From assembly GCA_012840075.1 (NCBI GenBank), contig DUMC01000135.1, forward strand, positions 1 through 64,000: 64,000 nucleotides of DNA. Reading direction: 5' to 3'. This DNA is from Clostridiaceae bacterium (GTDB lineage: Bacteria > Bacillota > Clostridia > Acetivibrionales > DUMC01). Position 1 is the first letter of the stretch, and the number at the start of each line of letters is the position of its first letter. The position numbers and the translations under genes are program-made. The notes beneath the pieces are model-generated. The model was not told the DNA's origin. It saw only the letters and a program-made list of their open reading frames with translations, and did no database searches. Below are positions 8,678 to 17,280 of this stretch, in pieces.

Positions 8678-9742
8678 CCCTAACTTCGAAAACTGGTAAA
8701 AATGTCCCGGAATGTCCGGATCATCAGCCATGATTATAGGTACTACTTTTCGGCCGTCTACTTCATCTATCACTCTCTTTGCTTCTTCGTAAACATGAAC
8801 AGTCTTAAGTCCTTGTTTTATATCTTCTGCATTATTGAACCCTTCCAGGGAAAGTCCGGTTATGGCTTGTACAATCTGTATTGCTTCTGTGGGTGAAATA
8901 TATGGATTGCCAGACAAAAGCTTTACCAACCTAGATATTTCATGGTCCATACAGGCGGGTCCTGAAGGTCTATCGTAGCGTCTGTACAGCATGGGCGAAA
9001 ATATGTCAACATATTCCCTCATTTCCGCATATCTTTGTCCTACAGCAGGAGATATAGCCGGAAAAAAGGAATACATGCACAACTTCTTGTCTTCAGAACA
9101 TCTTTTAACGGTATCCCTAGCAAGCTCCAAAAAGCCATTAACGCAAGCAGTCCTGAAATCAATCCATTCTTTAAGACCCGGCAATACACAGTATAAATCT
9201 TCTCTACTTCTGATATATTTAATTTCAACAGCAATATTGCTGTCAGTGCCGGTGATTAAATTATAAAGTTCTTTCACATCGCGTTTAATTATATCCATAT
9301 CAAAGCCTAGATCTTCGGATTTTTTACAGCAATCCGAACAAAAGCATGTAAGAAAAGCTTCAGCTTTTTCACTTGAACACGGAGAGGCAAATCGGCAGCC
9401 ATCAAGAAATACTCCTTCTACTCCGTCAATACTTGCAGCTTTCTCGATGTTGCTTATAAACCGTTCCAAAACCGGAGCCTTGTTTGGACATGGTGAACCA
9501 AACCAAATATGAGAATTACCTTCAATATCACGGCAAAGATACTCTTCATTGTCAAAATGCGGCTTTGCTGAAAAAGAATGAAGACATACGAAGGTCCTTA
9601 AACCTTCATCAACAGCCCTGTGTATCTTATTAATATCATTGCCCAAAATTACTGCTTCTATTTGCTTTCCTTCAAACAACTTATTATAGTTTTCCAGGGG
9701 CATTTTGGGATTGTGGAGCCAGATTTTTCTGATTTCATCCAT
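8654..9742 (-). CDS. glycosidase-like TIM-barrel protein (GHL-type), function unknown
   Basis: A 362-residue cytosolic protein that resembles the hypothetical glycosyl hydrolase-like TIM barrels. Hallmarks are GVFLDGCRFASPC (a beta-strand ending in an Asp and Arg), then CFCSDCCKKSEDLGFD, the Cys-rich CxCxxC-type loop seen in GHL6-like and beta-galactosidase-like proteins, and late acidic strands (FSPMLYRRYDRP, SPTEAIQI). No signal peptide. A start at 9760 is possible, but AAAGGAGG is encoded inside that extension and sits 7 bases before the ATG at 9742, so 9742 is used. It is flanked by phosphodiesterase-like genes. I cannot name a substrate; low sequence-family certainty. Confidence 0.6.
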   Translation of the reverse strand: MDEIRKIWLHNPKMPLENYNKLFEGKQIEAVILGNDINKIHRAVDEGLRTFVCLHSFSAKPHFDNEEYLCRDIEGNSHIWFGSPCPNKAPVLERFISNIEKAASIDGVEGVFLDGCRFASPCSSEKAEAFLTCFCSDCCKKSEDLGFDMDIIKRDVKELYNLITGTDSNIAVEIKYIRSREDLYCVLPGLKEWIDFRTACVNGFLELARDTVKRCSEDKKLCMYSFFPAISPAVGQRYAEMREYVDIFSPMLYRRYDRPSGPACMDHEISRLVKLLSGNPYISPTEAIQIVQAITGLSLEGFNNAEDIKQGLKTVHVYEEAKRVIDEVDGRKVVPIIMADDPDIPGHFYQFSKLGLDTVNLF

Positions 9743-10345
9743 GTAAAATCCTCCTTTCATATGGAGAAAAAACCACGGTCATATTATAACAAAACCTCTA
9801 CTAAACAACATTGTTTTTTTCTCCTTAAAAAATCCTCTGCCGATTCTTTTAATTAAATTAACCAAACAAAAAGCTGTATGCTGAACGGGGATATCCTATT
9901 CACCTGAAGATATTAAATGTGATATTGATAAGATTTTGAATAAAAAAGCTGAACGTAAAACCGGATGATAAAAATTTTTTTCTTTAGTATCTTACATAAA
10001 TTAACACTCCTGCTCTATTTTTAAATACTTAATTTAACACTAAAATTTATCGTTTACAAAAAACTTATCAGTCACAAAAATTTTAGGTTTACAAATTAAT
10101 ATTCTGCCGATATTATATAAAACATAGCGACAAAATCTTTAGTAAAATTATTTTCTTTAGTAAAATTATTTAGTCATGTAATCGCTTTAATTATACAGAA
10201 AAAAACACAATAATTCAATGATATTAGCGATATTATTGTATATTCGGATGCTGTACGCTATCCTTGATAAATATGTTTTTATCTTTTAAAATTATAAATT
10301 CATATCTTTTTAAACTTATAAATTCACTTTTACCCCAACGATAAG

Positions 10346-10375
10346 TTGTTTTTTTAAAAGATAATATGATATACT
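10346..10375 (+). promoter_or_regulatory. extended -10 promoter for the NPP-like gene
   Basis: TTGTTT (10346-10351), an 18-base spacer and TGATATACT (extended -10, 10367-10375) lie about 140 bases before the start at 10517. The rest of the 9743-10516 gap is AT-rich with short direct repeats (TTCTTTAGTAAAATTATT twice near 10135-10170; AACTTATAAATTCA-like words near 10287-10325). Nothing else is supportable there. Confidence 0.45.
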
Positions 10376-10516
10376 GTTTTTAACCATTATAACCTAATAA
10401 ATACATTTAAGATAAACTAATAAATTCATTAAGTTAAAAATTATCATTAAAAAATGAGCCTAAAATTTAAGTTTTGGTACTATTAAACAAAATACAAATT
10501 GTGAGAGGTAAAGAGT

Positions 10517-11821
10517 ATGTCGCGCAAAAAATTGATTATCATTTCACATGATGCATTAGTCTATGATGATTTAGCCTATTTAGGAAAACTTCCTGTATTT
10601 AAATCCCTTTTAGAAAACGGTGCACGAGTAAATACCCTCAGATCAATTTATCCCACTATTACTTATCCTGTACACGTAAGTATAATAACTGGGGTGTATC
10701 CTAACCGTCACGGAGTAATAAATAATGAACTGCCTGAAATTGGCGTGCTTTCATCACCTTGGCACTGGTTTTCATCCTCAATCAAAGTCCCAACCCTTTT
10801 CACAGCAGCCAAAAATGCAGGTTTAACCACTGCAGCGGTATTCTGGCCTGTAACAGGTAATGATCCTGATATTGATTATCTCATCGATGAGTATTGGTCA
10901 CAATCTGAAGACGACAACTTGGAAGATGTTTTTCGCCGTTCCGGTTCAAATGAAGAGGTAATGGAACGCGTCGTAAAGAAAAACCTTCACATGCTTAAAG
11001 GAAATGAACGAAAACATCCTGAAGCAGACGAATTTGTAATAGCTTGTGCATGTGATATAATACGGGAATTTAAGCCGGACGTGCTGGCAATACATCCTGC
11101 TGCAATTGACGGTGCACGACACAGTTCCGGTTTATTCTCGGAAAAAGTTAACCGTTCCCTGGATAACACTGAACGTTGGACAGGAATGATTATTCAGGCA
11201 ACCAAAGATGCAGGTACATATGAAGATACAAACTTTGTCATTATGAGTGACCACGGTCAGCTTGAAATCAAACGTATTATAAATCCCAATGTTATTCTTC
11301 GCGATAATGGGCTGATAATAACTGATGCGGAAGGTAATTTCCTTGATTGGCAGGCATTTTGTAAATCCGCTGCACTATCCGCACATGTTTATCTAAAAGA
11401 TCCTTCTTGCAAAGAAATATACAACCGAACATATGAACTACTCTGCTATATGCGTGATGAAGGCATATATGGAATAAGCGAAGTTTTCACTCGAGAAGAG
11501 ATTAATGAAAAAGAACATCTGGATGGAGATTTTTCTTTTGTCTTGGAAACTGACGGATACACCTCGTTCGGCAATGATTGGAGACGTCCGCTGGTCCGCC
11601 AGTTGGATATTTCCGATTATCGTTTTGGGCGGGCTACCCACGGCCATTTACCCGATAAAGGACCACAGCCAACTTTAATAGCTGCAGGGCCATCATTTAA
11701 GAAAAATGCTGTAGTCGAACACCGACCCATTGTGGATGTTACTCCTACTCTAGCCACGGCACTGGGCTTACAAATGGATAATATTGACGGTACACCTATA
11801 ACCGAAATACTGAACTTGTGA
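10517..11821 (+). CDS. alkaline phosphatase family protein, nucleotide pyrophosphatase/phosphodiesterase-like
   Basis: A 434-residue NPP-type enzyme. Metal ligands visible: the Asp of IISHDALVYDD, nucleophile Thr of YPTITYPVHVS, Asp/His of DGARHSSG, DH of MSDHGQ and the last His of ATHGHLPDKGP. Expected activity is hydrolysis of phosphodiester or pyrophosphate bonds; there is no signal peptide, so it is probably cytosolic. It is the only + strand gene in this catabolic-looking neighbourhood, is preceded by GAGAGG and its own promoter, and is followed by a hairpin (11866-11904). A phosphonate- or phosphoglycan-type substrate is possible; the family alone does not decide. Confidence 0.88.
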   Translation: MSRKKLIIISHDALVYDDLAYLGKLPVFKSLLENGARVNTLRSIYPTITYPVHVSIITGVYPNRHGVINNELPEIGVLSSPWHWFSSSIKVPTLFTAAKNAGLTTAAVFWPVTGNDPDIDYLIDEYWSQSEDDNLEDVFRRSGSNEEVMERVVKKNLHMLKGNERKHPEADEFVIACACDIIREFKPDVLAIHPAAIDGARHSSGLFSEKVNRSLDNTERWTGMIIQATKDAGTYEDTNFVIMSDHGQLEIKRIINPNVILRDNGLIITDAEGNFLDWQAFCKSAALSAHVYLKDPSCKEIYNRTYELLCYMRDEGIYGISEVFTREEINEKEHLDGDFSFVLETDGYTSFGNDWRRPLVRQLDISDYRFGRATHGHLPDKGPQPTLIAAGPSFKKNAVVEHRPIVDVTPTLATALGLQMDNIDGTPITEILNL

Positions 11822-11865
11822 ATCACGGTAAATCATGAATGATGAATTGTGCTAAACCATAAATT

Positions 11866-11904
11866 GGGTTCAGGTTTAATTATTAATAATTCAAACCTGA
11901 ACCC
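11866..11904. terminator. bidirectional hairpin between convergent genes
   Basis: A near-perfect 19-bp inverted repeat (11866-11884 with 11885-11904, one bulged C at 11892) carries GGGTTCAGGTTT on its left arm. It lies between the + strand NPP-like gene and the leftward isomerase gene. The T-run is weak on both sides, so termination in either direction is inferred. Confidence 0.6.
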
Positions 11905-11970
11905 TTTAACATTTTGTTCATTAATATGACCATTTAACATGTTATTCATTAATTTTATTAATAATAAGAA

Positions 11971-12040
11971 AATAATCCAAGTCTGATCCCAATGAATAAG
12001 TGAATAACCCAAGCCTGACACTGATAAATTCAAGCCTGAC
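11971..12040 (-). repeat. three copies of the GTCAGGCTTGA repeat after the isomerase gene
   Basis: On the minus strand GTCAGGCTTGAATTTAT (12040-12024), GTCAGGCTTGGGTTATT (12019-12003) and ATCAGACTTGGATTATT (11987-11971) follow the isomerase stop codon, the first beginning one base after it. Same family as 7642-7658 and 59716-59731. Confidence 0.7.
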
Positions 12041-12041
12041 T

Positions 12042-12857
12042 TCATTGATTTAGCATATAACTTACCATGTACTTTATATAATCCAGTTTCGCCATTCTTA
12101 TCTCAAGGGGACACCTGTTTTCCCCCGGTATTTCAAGATTAAAAAGGCCGGTATAATTGATTTCCTTTAAAGCTGATACTATTTTATCCCACTGGACATT
12201 ACCTTTTCCATAGGGCATCATATGCTGATCCGAAATTCCCTCATTATCTGCTATATGTAAAGCTTTGATAAGTGATCCACCCTTTTTAATAAATTCAACC
12301 TGGTCTATGCCACTTATGTTAGCATGTCCTGTATCTAAACATATCCCAAGTTTGGGACTCCCAACAGCATTGATTATTTTGATTAAATCATCAAAACCCG
12401 GCGCAGTTGAATTTATATTCTCCAAACAAATATACATGTCCGTATCCTTTATATATTCGAGCAACCGTCTCAAGGAATTCACACGAACATCCAAAATCTC
12501 ATCGGGATGGCAGCCCTCATTAATCATATATTTCCCGCCGGGATGAAGTACTGCGTTTTTAATACCTATTGCGTCGAAAAGCTCAAGCCAGATTTTTAAA
12601 ATATCTATTACTTCATTTTGATTAGGAGCAGTTATATCGCATACTAACCATAAGTGGCCTTGTAAGAATTTTAATCCATGCTCTTCAGCAAACTCCCTGA
12701 ATTGTTTACCAACAACATCAGGTTTTCCCCTGCCTAAAAGAGCTGCTGCATGTTCATCTGAAAGCTCCGAATACGACCATCCTTTACCGGAAAAGGCTTT
12801 AACCATATCTTCCGGTGATAAATCAATGAAATAACTTGACCATACACTCGGTTTCAT
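12042..12857 (-). CDS. sugar phosphate isomerase/epimerase (xylose isomerase-like TIM barrel)
   Basis: A 271-residue TIM barrel of the AP-endonuclease-2/xylose isomerase-like family. Metal ligands are seen in order: Glu in CLENINS, Asp/His in GICLDTGHANISG, His in KALHIADNEG, and Glu in FNLEIPGE near the C-terminus; HPGGKYM carries an earlier His. Such proteins isomerise or epimerise sugars or sugar acids in the cytosol. The frame opens at 12869, but ATGGAGGATAAT there is itself the ribosome site (GGAGG, 5 bases) for the ATG at 12857. It lies on the same strand as the lyase and phosphodiesterase genes at 6523-9742, but beyond the oppositely oriented NPP-like gene. Confidence 0.85.
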   Translation of the reverse strand: MKPSVWSSYFIDLSPEDMVKAFSGKGWSYSELSDEHAAALLGRGKPDVVGKQFREFAEEHGLKFLQGHLWLVCDITAPNQNEVIDILKIWLELFDAIGIKNAVLHPGGKYMINEGCHPDEILDVRVNSLRRLLEYIKDTDMYICLENINSTAPGFDDLIKIINAVGSPKLGICLDTGHANISGIDQVEFIKKGGSLIKALHIADNEGISDQHMMPYGKGNVQWDKIVSALKEINYTGLFNLEIPGENRCPLEIRMAKLDYIKYMVSYMLNQ

Positions 12858-13217
12858 ATTATCCTCCATTCTGCTGCTGTTGATGCAGCAAAAATTGAAA
12901 ATAATTCATTGAATATAAATAAATTGCATAAGAATATCAGTTAAACTTTATAAAAAATTGTAAATGTCTAAATTCAAAATTCTTTTAGTTGCTTTATTCT
13001 GTTATATAATAAATCTATAAATCCCTTAATAAATACTTTAAGTTAATAATATCAAATTTGCTAAGAAAATTTAATGACAATTTTACATAAAATTATAAAA
13101 TTTAAAAAAATGTTTATTAATATTAGCTGTGGGTAAATTCATAATGAGCATGAACTACTTAAAAGTATAAAGTAATAAAGAATTTATAAAAAAAATTAAA
13201 ATATAAAAGTTTGCTTA

Positions 13218-13244
13218 TAATATTCAATTTATAATTGTCGATAA
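13218..13244 (+). promoter_or_regulatory. possible sigma-D (motility) promoter of the chemoreceptor gene
   Basis: TAAT (13218-13221), 15 bases, then GTCGATAA (13237-13244) is close to the Firmicute sigma-D consensus TAAA-N15-GCCGATAT. It lies about 200 bases before the chemoreceptor start. The remainder of the 585-base gap 12858-13442 is AT-rich without other recognisable structure. Confidence 0.42.
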
Positions 13245-13442
13245 ATAGAAATCAAAGAGTATTTTTTTAAAAACACTGGATACAACATTTGGTTTTACAT
13301 AAATTCAAGCTAAATTATATAAATTTAAGTTAAACTCACTAAACCAAACTTGCTTTAATTGCTATATAGCAAAAAGTATTCTAAGAAACGGACTAAAGCT
13401 AATAACACCATACAACACGATAAGAAGAGAGGGTTAATCAAA

Positions 13443-15599
13443 ATGAAGTTAAATAGCCTTAAAACAAAAACAATATTGTTGGTGAGTAGTTTATTAATAG
13501 CAGTTTGTGCCGGCTTGGGTATAATATCTTATTACAATGCATACATTTCATTGAAGGAAACAGTAATTGAAATGTTGTCCAAGCTTGCTATTGAAGCTTC
13601 ACATATAATTGATGCAAAAGTTTCAAATCAATTCTACTCCTTGGAAACTGTTGCTACAAATGAAAAAATACTTACCCTGAACTATAGTCAACTCAGCAAA
13701 GAAAACCTATCAGACGTTATGGAATTGTTAGACCAAGAAGTAAAAAGAATGGAACACAAAGAAATGGCAATAATTGACATGCAAGGAAATGCATTCTATA
13801 ATTCCGGTCGTACAGAAAACCTTGGAGATAAAAGCTATATTCAAACAGCATTAAGCGGAAGCGATTCTTTATCAAATCCTTATCTTAGTGAAATACATAA
13901 CTCATTGGTGATAACCTACACCGTCCCTATAAAAGTTAATAATCAAGTAGTCGGAGCATTGGCAGCTATCCGTGACGGCTATGAATTGAGCGAATTTGCT
14001 AAAGAGATATCCGTAGGGAAATCCGGTAACTCTTTTATTGTTAACAAGGCAGGAAAAACTATCGCACACAGCGATATTGATCTCTTAAATAACATAATAG
14101 GATTGAAGCCCGGCGAAACAGACGCCGTAACATCTGCCACTGCTTCAGCTGATTCATCGGCAAGTACATCATCATCCGCTACTACTTCCGGCTCTTCGGT
14201 AGATGCAGTAACTTCTGCTACTGTACCAGCAAGCAATATTACAAGTGCTCAAGAAAGAATCGGCTTTAAAAACTATGATGTAGTAAGAACTCAAATGCAG
14301 GAAGGTAAAACGGGATTTGCAGAATATGAGTACCTCGGTACTGAAATGTACCTCGGATTTGCCCCAATAAAAAGTTTAGGTTGGTCTATAGCAGTGCAGG
14401 CTGAAAAGTCTGAAATGCTGTCAGGTGTAATAAAGTTACAACGTTCCGGTATAATCGTATCTTTATTGTTCTTAATAATTAGTCTCATACTTGCCTACCT
14501 TTACTCGATGAAGCTTATAAACAAAATTAAAATATTACGTAATTACTCCGTATATCTCGGCGAATATGATTTAAGCAAGGATATTCCTTCGGAATTGCTA
14601 AAGTTAAAAGATGAAATCGGAGACCTGGCAAAAGCATTTTCAATCTTTACTCAAAAGATTCGCTCAATGATTAAAGGAGTAAAAGACAGTGTTAATAAAA
14701 CATCAATAGCAGTTCAAAATATACATGCAGCTACTGAAGCTACAAGTAAAGCCGCTGAACAGATCGCTGCTTCAAGCTCCGAAGTTGCCAACAATGCATC
14801 AAAGCAAAGTCAATATGTCGAAAATATTGTTAATTTAAGTAATAAGAATAAGGATGAGGTTATAAAGGGATTTGAAATTGCTCAAAAAGCCCTGGATGAA
14901 GCAAAGAGGTCAACCTCCGATGCACATGCAGGGAAAGAGGCAATTTTTAAGGCCATAGAACAATTGATAGATGTGCGGGATAAAATGGAAACTACGGCAA
15001 AATTTGTTCAAAGCTTAGGTCAGAGGTCAGAACAAATCGGTAAGATCGTAACAATTATTACAAATATAGCCTCACAGACCAACCTGCTGGCATTAAACGC
15101 CTCAATAGAAGCAGCAAGAGCAGGAGAAAGCGGAAAAGGATTTACAGTGGTTGCCGAAGAAATTCAAAAGCTAGCAGAAGAATCCGCCAAATCAGCTAAG
15201 GAAATTAAACAATTGATCACCGATATACAAAAAGAAACTATTTTGGCTGTAAAAACTATGGAAAGCAATATGGAAAATCTAAATATTCAAATGAAACATC
15301 TTCAAGTTGAAGGAGAATCGTTGGAAAAAATTGTACAAACGGTGAAAAATACAGAATCCAAAGTTGGAAAATTATATTCCACATTAGAAACCGTACAAAC
15401 TTCATCTAGCCAAATTCTAGAAACAGTTATGGACATATCCAAAAATCTTGAAGAGACCGCCGCTTTTTCACAAGAGGTTGCAGCAGCTACAGAAGAACAA
15501 TACTCAGCTTCGGAAGAATTAACTGCAATTGCCAATGAATTATTGACAAATGCAACCAATTTACAGGAAGAAATTGAAGTGTTCAAAACTGAATTGTAA
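13443..15599 (+). CDS. methyl-accepting chemotaxis protein with dCache domain and two DAVTSAT motifs
   Basis: A 718-residue chemoreceptor. TM1 is about residues 8-30, an extracellular double-Cache sensor follows to ~334, TM2 is about 336-356, then a HAMP-like linker and the cytoplasmic methyl-accepting domain with the hairpin tip around [20 protein letters not shown]. It would signal to CheA/CheW. Within the membrane-proximal Cache half a Ser/Thr/Ala-rich insert carries two exact DAVTSAT motifs (residues 227-233 and 254-260), which match the ApbE flavin-transferase signal D-x-x-(S/T)-(G/S)-A-T; covalent FMN on each Thr is therefore possible (inference). The frame opens at 13359, but the upstream part is not hydrophobic and AAGAGAGGG precedes the ATG at 13443. 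A free-standing gene, convergent with the acetyltransferase. Confidence 0.93.
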   Translation: MKLNSLKTKTILLVSSLLIAVCAGLGIISYYNAYISLKETVIEMLSKLAIEASHIIDAKVSNQFYSLETVATNEKILTLNYSQLSKENLSDVMELLDQEVKRMEHKEMAIIDMQGNAFYNSGRTENLGDKSYIQTALSGSDSLSNPYLSEIHNSLVITYTVPIKVNNQVVGALAAIRDGYELSEFAKEISVGKSGNSFIVNKAGKTIAHSDIDLLNNIIGLKPGETDAVTSATASADSSASTSSSATTSGSSVDAVTSATVPASNITSAQERIGFKNYDVVRTQMQEGKTGFAEYEYLGTEMYLGFAPIKSLGWSIAVQAEKSEMLSGVIKLQRSGIIVSLLFLIISLILAYLYSMKLINKIKILRNYSVYLGEYDLSKDIPSELLKLKDEIGDLAKAFSIFTQKIRSMIKGVKDSVNKTSIAVQNIHAATEATSKAAEQIAASSSEVANNASKQSQYVENIVNLSNKNKDEVIKGFEIAQKALDEAKRSTSDAHAGKEAIFKAIEQLIDVRDKMETTAKFVQSLGQRSEQIGKIVTIITNIASQTNLLALNASIEAARAGESGKGFTVVAEEIQKLAEESAKSAKEIKQLITDIQKETILAVKTMESNMENLNIQMKHLQVEGESLEKIVQTVKNTESKVGKLYSTLETVQTSSSQILETVMDISKNLEETAAFSQEVAAATEEQYSASEELTAIANELLTNATNLQEEIEVFKTEL

Positions 15600-15617
15600 A
15601 AACTTTATTATGAAGGG

Positions 15618-16094
15618 CTATTCGTATTCCTTCACTAAAAACGCCCTGATATATCCTTTATCCTTTGTAGTATGATCCACATAAAAACCCATTTTATAGT
15701 AGAAACATATAAGATCTTTGTGTTTTGCTGCAGTATAAAGGCATACTCTTTTTATATTTTTTGAAATGAGGTAGTTATCAATAAAGGATATCAAAGAACT
15801 TCCGATACCATTCTTTTGATTTTGAGGCAGGACACCAAAGCGGTAAATAAAGGCAGTTTGATCATCCTTTATCTCCACTCGTATACTGCCGACAGGAATA
15901 CCATCGCTTAAAGCAATAAAAACTTCCTTGGAGCTTATGTCACGTATTACATCCTCCAATGTTTCTTCCAATGCATCGATTTTAACAGGTATTCCTGCAT
16001 CCTTTATATATTTTTTAAAAGCTTCTTTTGTTATATTATATATAACTTCCGCATCATTTATATTCGCTTTCCGGATCTCAAAATTATAATTCAT
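15618..16094 (-). CDS. GNAT-family N-acetyltransferase
   Basis: A 158-residue GNAT protein. The acetyl-CoA-binding motif is RFGVLPQNQKNGIGSSLI (Q-x-x-G-I-G, around residues 88-105), followed by the beta-strand KRVCLYTAAKH and the helix FYYKMGF. AAGGT lies a few bases before the ATG at 16094. It is the last gene on the leftward arg transcript, 112 bases after argF, with a hairpin repeat (16146-16201) between them, so it may be only partly cotranscribed. An acetyltransferase here might recall an N-acetylglutamate synthase for the arginine pathway, but the sequence is an ordinary GNAT and no ArgA-specific feature is visible, so I leave the substrate open. Confidence 0.82.
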   Translation of the reverse strand: MNYNFEIRKANINDAEVIYNITKEAFKKYIKDAGIPVKIDALEETLEDVIRDISSKEVFIALSDGIPVGSIRVEIKDDQTAFIYRFGVLPQNQKNGIGSSLISFIDNYLISKNIKRVCLYTAAKHKDLICFYYKMGFYVDHTTKDKGYIRAFLVKEYE

Positions 16095-16145
16095 ACTACC
16101 TTACAATCAACCTCGCAGTTTTTATATAGGGAAAGCTCAGGTCAC

Positions 16146-16201
16146 GGGGACATTCCTCTCCCCAAAAAAATACTCAAAACTGTGGGAAGAGGCGTGTCCC
16201 C
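16146..16201. repeat. GGGGACA hairpin element after argF
   Basis: Arms 16146-16163 and 16184-16201 are 18 bases each and 15 of 18 positions pair. On the minus strand the element begins 5 bases after the argF stop with GGGGACACGCCTC. A related sequence, GGGGACACACCTC, occurs at 34557-34569. It may act as an attenuating 3' hairpin. Confidence 0.6.
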
Positions 16202-16206
16202 TTATC

Positions 16207-17127
16207 TTAATCTCCCATAACCATTACCATAATGGCTTTCTGTACGTGAAGCCTGTTTTCAGCTTCATCAAAAACTACCGAATTAGGTCCGTCAATAACG
16301 TCTTCCGTAACTTCATATCCTCTGTAAGCGGGTAAACAGTGTAAAAATATGGCATCTTTTTTTGCTAATGAAAATAATTCCTTGTTTACTTGGTAAGGCT
16401 TAAATACAGCCAATCTTTCGCTTCTTTCGGCTTCCTGTCCCATACTTACCCATGTATCCGTATACACAACATCCGCATTTTGTATTGCTTCCACCGGATC
16501 ATAAGTCAAGACTATTTTTGAGCCTGATAATTTTGCATCCTCTTTTGCTTCTTCAACTATTGCACTGTCACACTCATAGTTTGGCGGAGTAGCTACTGAA
16601 ATATCCATCCCGACTTTTGCACATCCATGTAATAAGGAATGAGCCATGTTGTTGCCATCACCGATATAAGCCAGCTTAAGTCCTTCCAGTTCACCCTTTT
16701 TCTCCATTATCGTAAACAAATCTGCAAGCACCTGGCAGGGGTGCATTAAATCTGTCAAGCCATTAATTACAGGAATGCTTCCGTACCTTGCCAGGTCAAC
16801 GACATCCTGATGGTCATAAGTTCTTATCATTATCCCATCAAGATACCTCGATAAAACCTGGGCAGTATCATATATGGATTCCCCTCTTCCAAGCTGAATA
16901 TCATTGGCACTTAGAAACAAAGGATATCCTCCTAATTGGTACATTCCTACTTCAAATGAAACTCTTGTACGGGTAGAAGATTTGGTGAAAATCATTCCCA
17001 GGGTTTTACCCTTTAAGAGCTTATGCTCTCTTCCCTCTTTAAGGTCTTTCTTCAATTTTTTTGACAAATCAAATATTTCGTAAATCTCTTCCTTCGTTAA
17101 ATCATGTATACTTATTAAATGTTTCAT
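16207..17127 (-). CDS. argF: ornithine carbamoyltransferase
   Basis: Catalyses carbamoyl phosphate + ornithine to citrulline, in the cytosol. At 306 residues it has family length. The carbamoyl-phosphate loop is SSTRTR (residues 50-55), LMHPCQVLADL holds the second carbamoyl-phosphate contact, DTWVSMGQE is the ornithine SMG loop and FLHCLPAYRG the catalytic Cys region. Last of the four arginine genes in the order argC-argB-argD-argF, all read leftward, 154 bases after argD. The SMG loop and HCLP separate it from aspartate carbamoyltransferase. Regulation is expected through the ARG-box promoter at 21083-21111. Confidence 0.97.
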   Translation of the reverse strand: MKHLISIHDLTKEEIYEIFDLSKKLKKDLKEGREHKLLKGKTLGMIFTKSSTRTRVSFEVGMYQLGGYPLFLSANDIQLGRGESIYDTAQVLSRYLDGIMIRTYDHQDVVDLARYGSIPVINGLTDLMHPCQVLADLFTIMEKKGELEGLKLAYIGDGNNMAHSLLHGCAKVGMDISVATPPNYECDSAIVEEAKEDAKLSGSKIVLTYDPVEAIQNADVVYTDTWVSMGQEAERSERLAVFKPYQVNKELFSLAKKDAIFLHCLPAYRGYEVTEDVIDGPNSVVFDEAENRLHVQKAIMVMVMGD

Positions 17128-17280
17128 AAAGCACCTTTCCTATTTTATTTATAGATTAATCAGACAATTAGTTTTATAGTTTACCAATCATTGGACATAT
17201 TTTTCGTTAATTGGACATTTTATTTTTGCCAATCATCAATTTTACAATTATTACAAGTTATTCAATTTTATAATTATCAA

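Noticed and set aside
9880-9968. Fragment reading SPEDIKCDIDKILNKKAERK before a stop
   Set aside because: It looks like protein-coding composition, but there is no start and I cannot match it to a family, so I do not call a pseudogene.
15618-16094. The GNAT protein as the N-acetylglutamate synthase of the arg operon
   Set aside because: It is adjacent to argF, but the sequence shows only generic GNAT motifs and it is separated by a hairpin repeat; argJ may be elsewhere.
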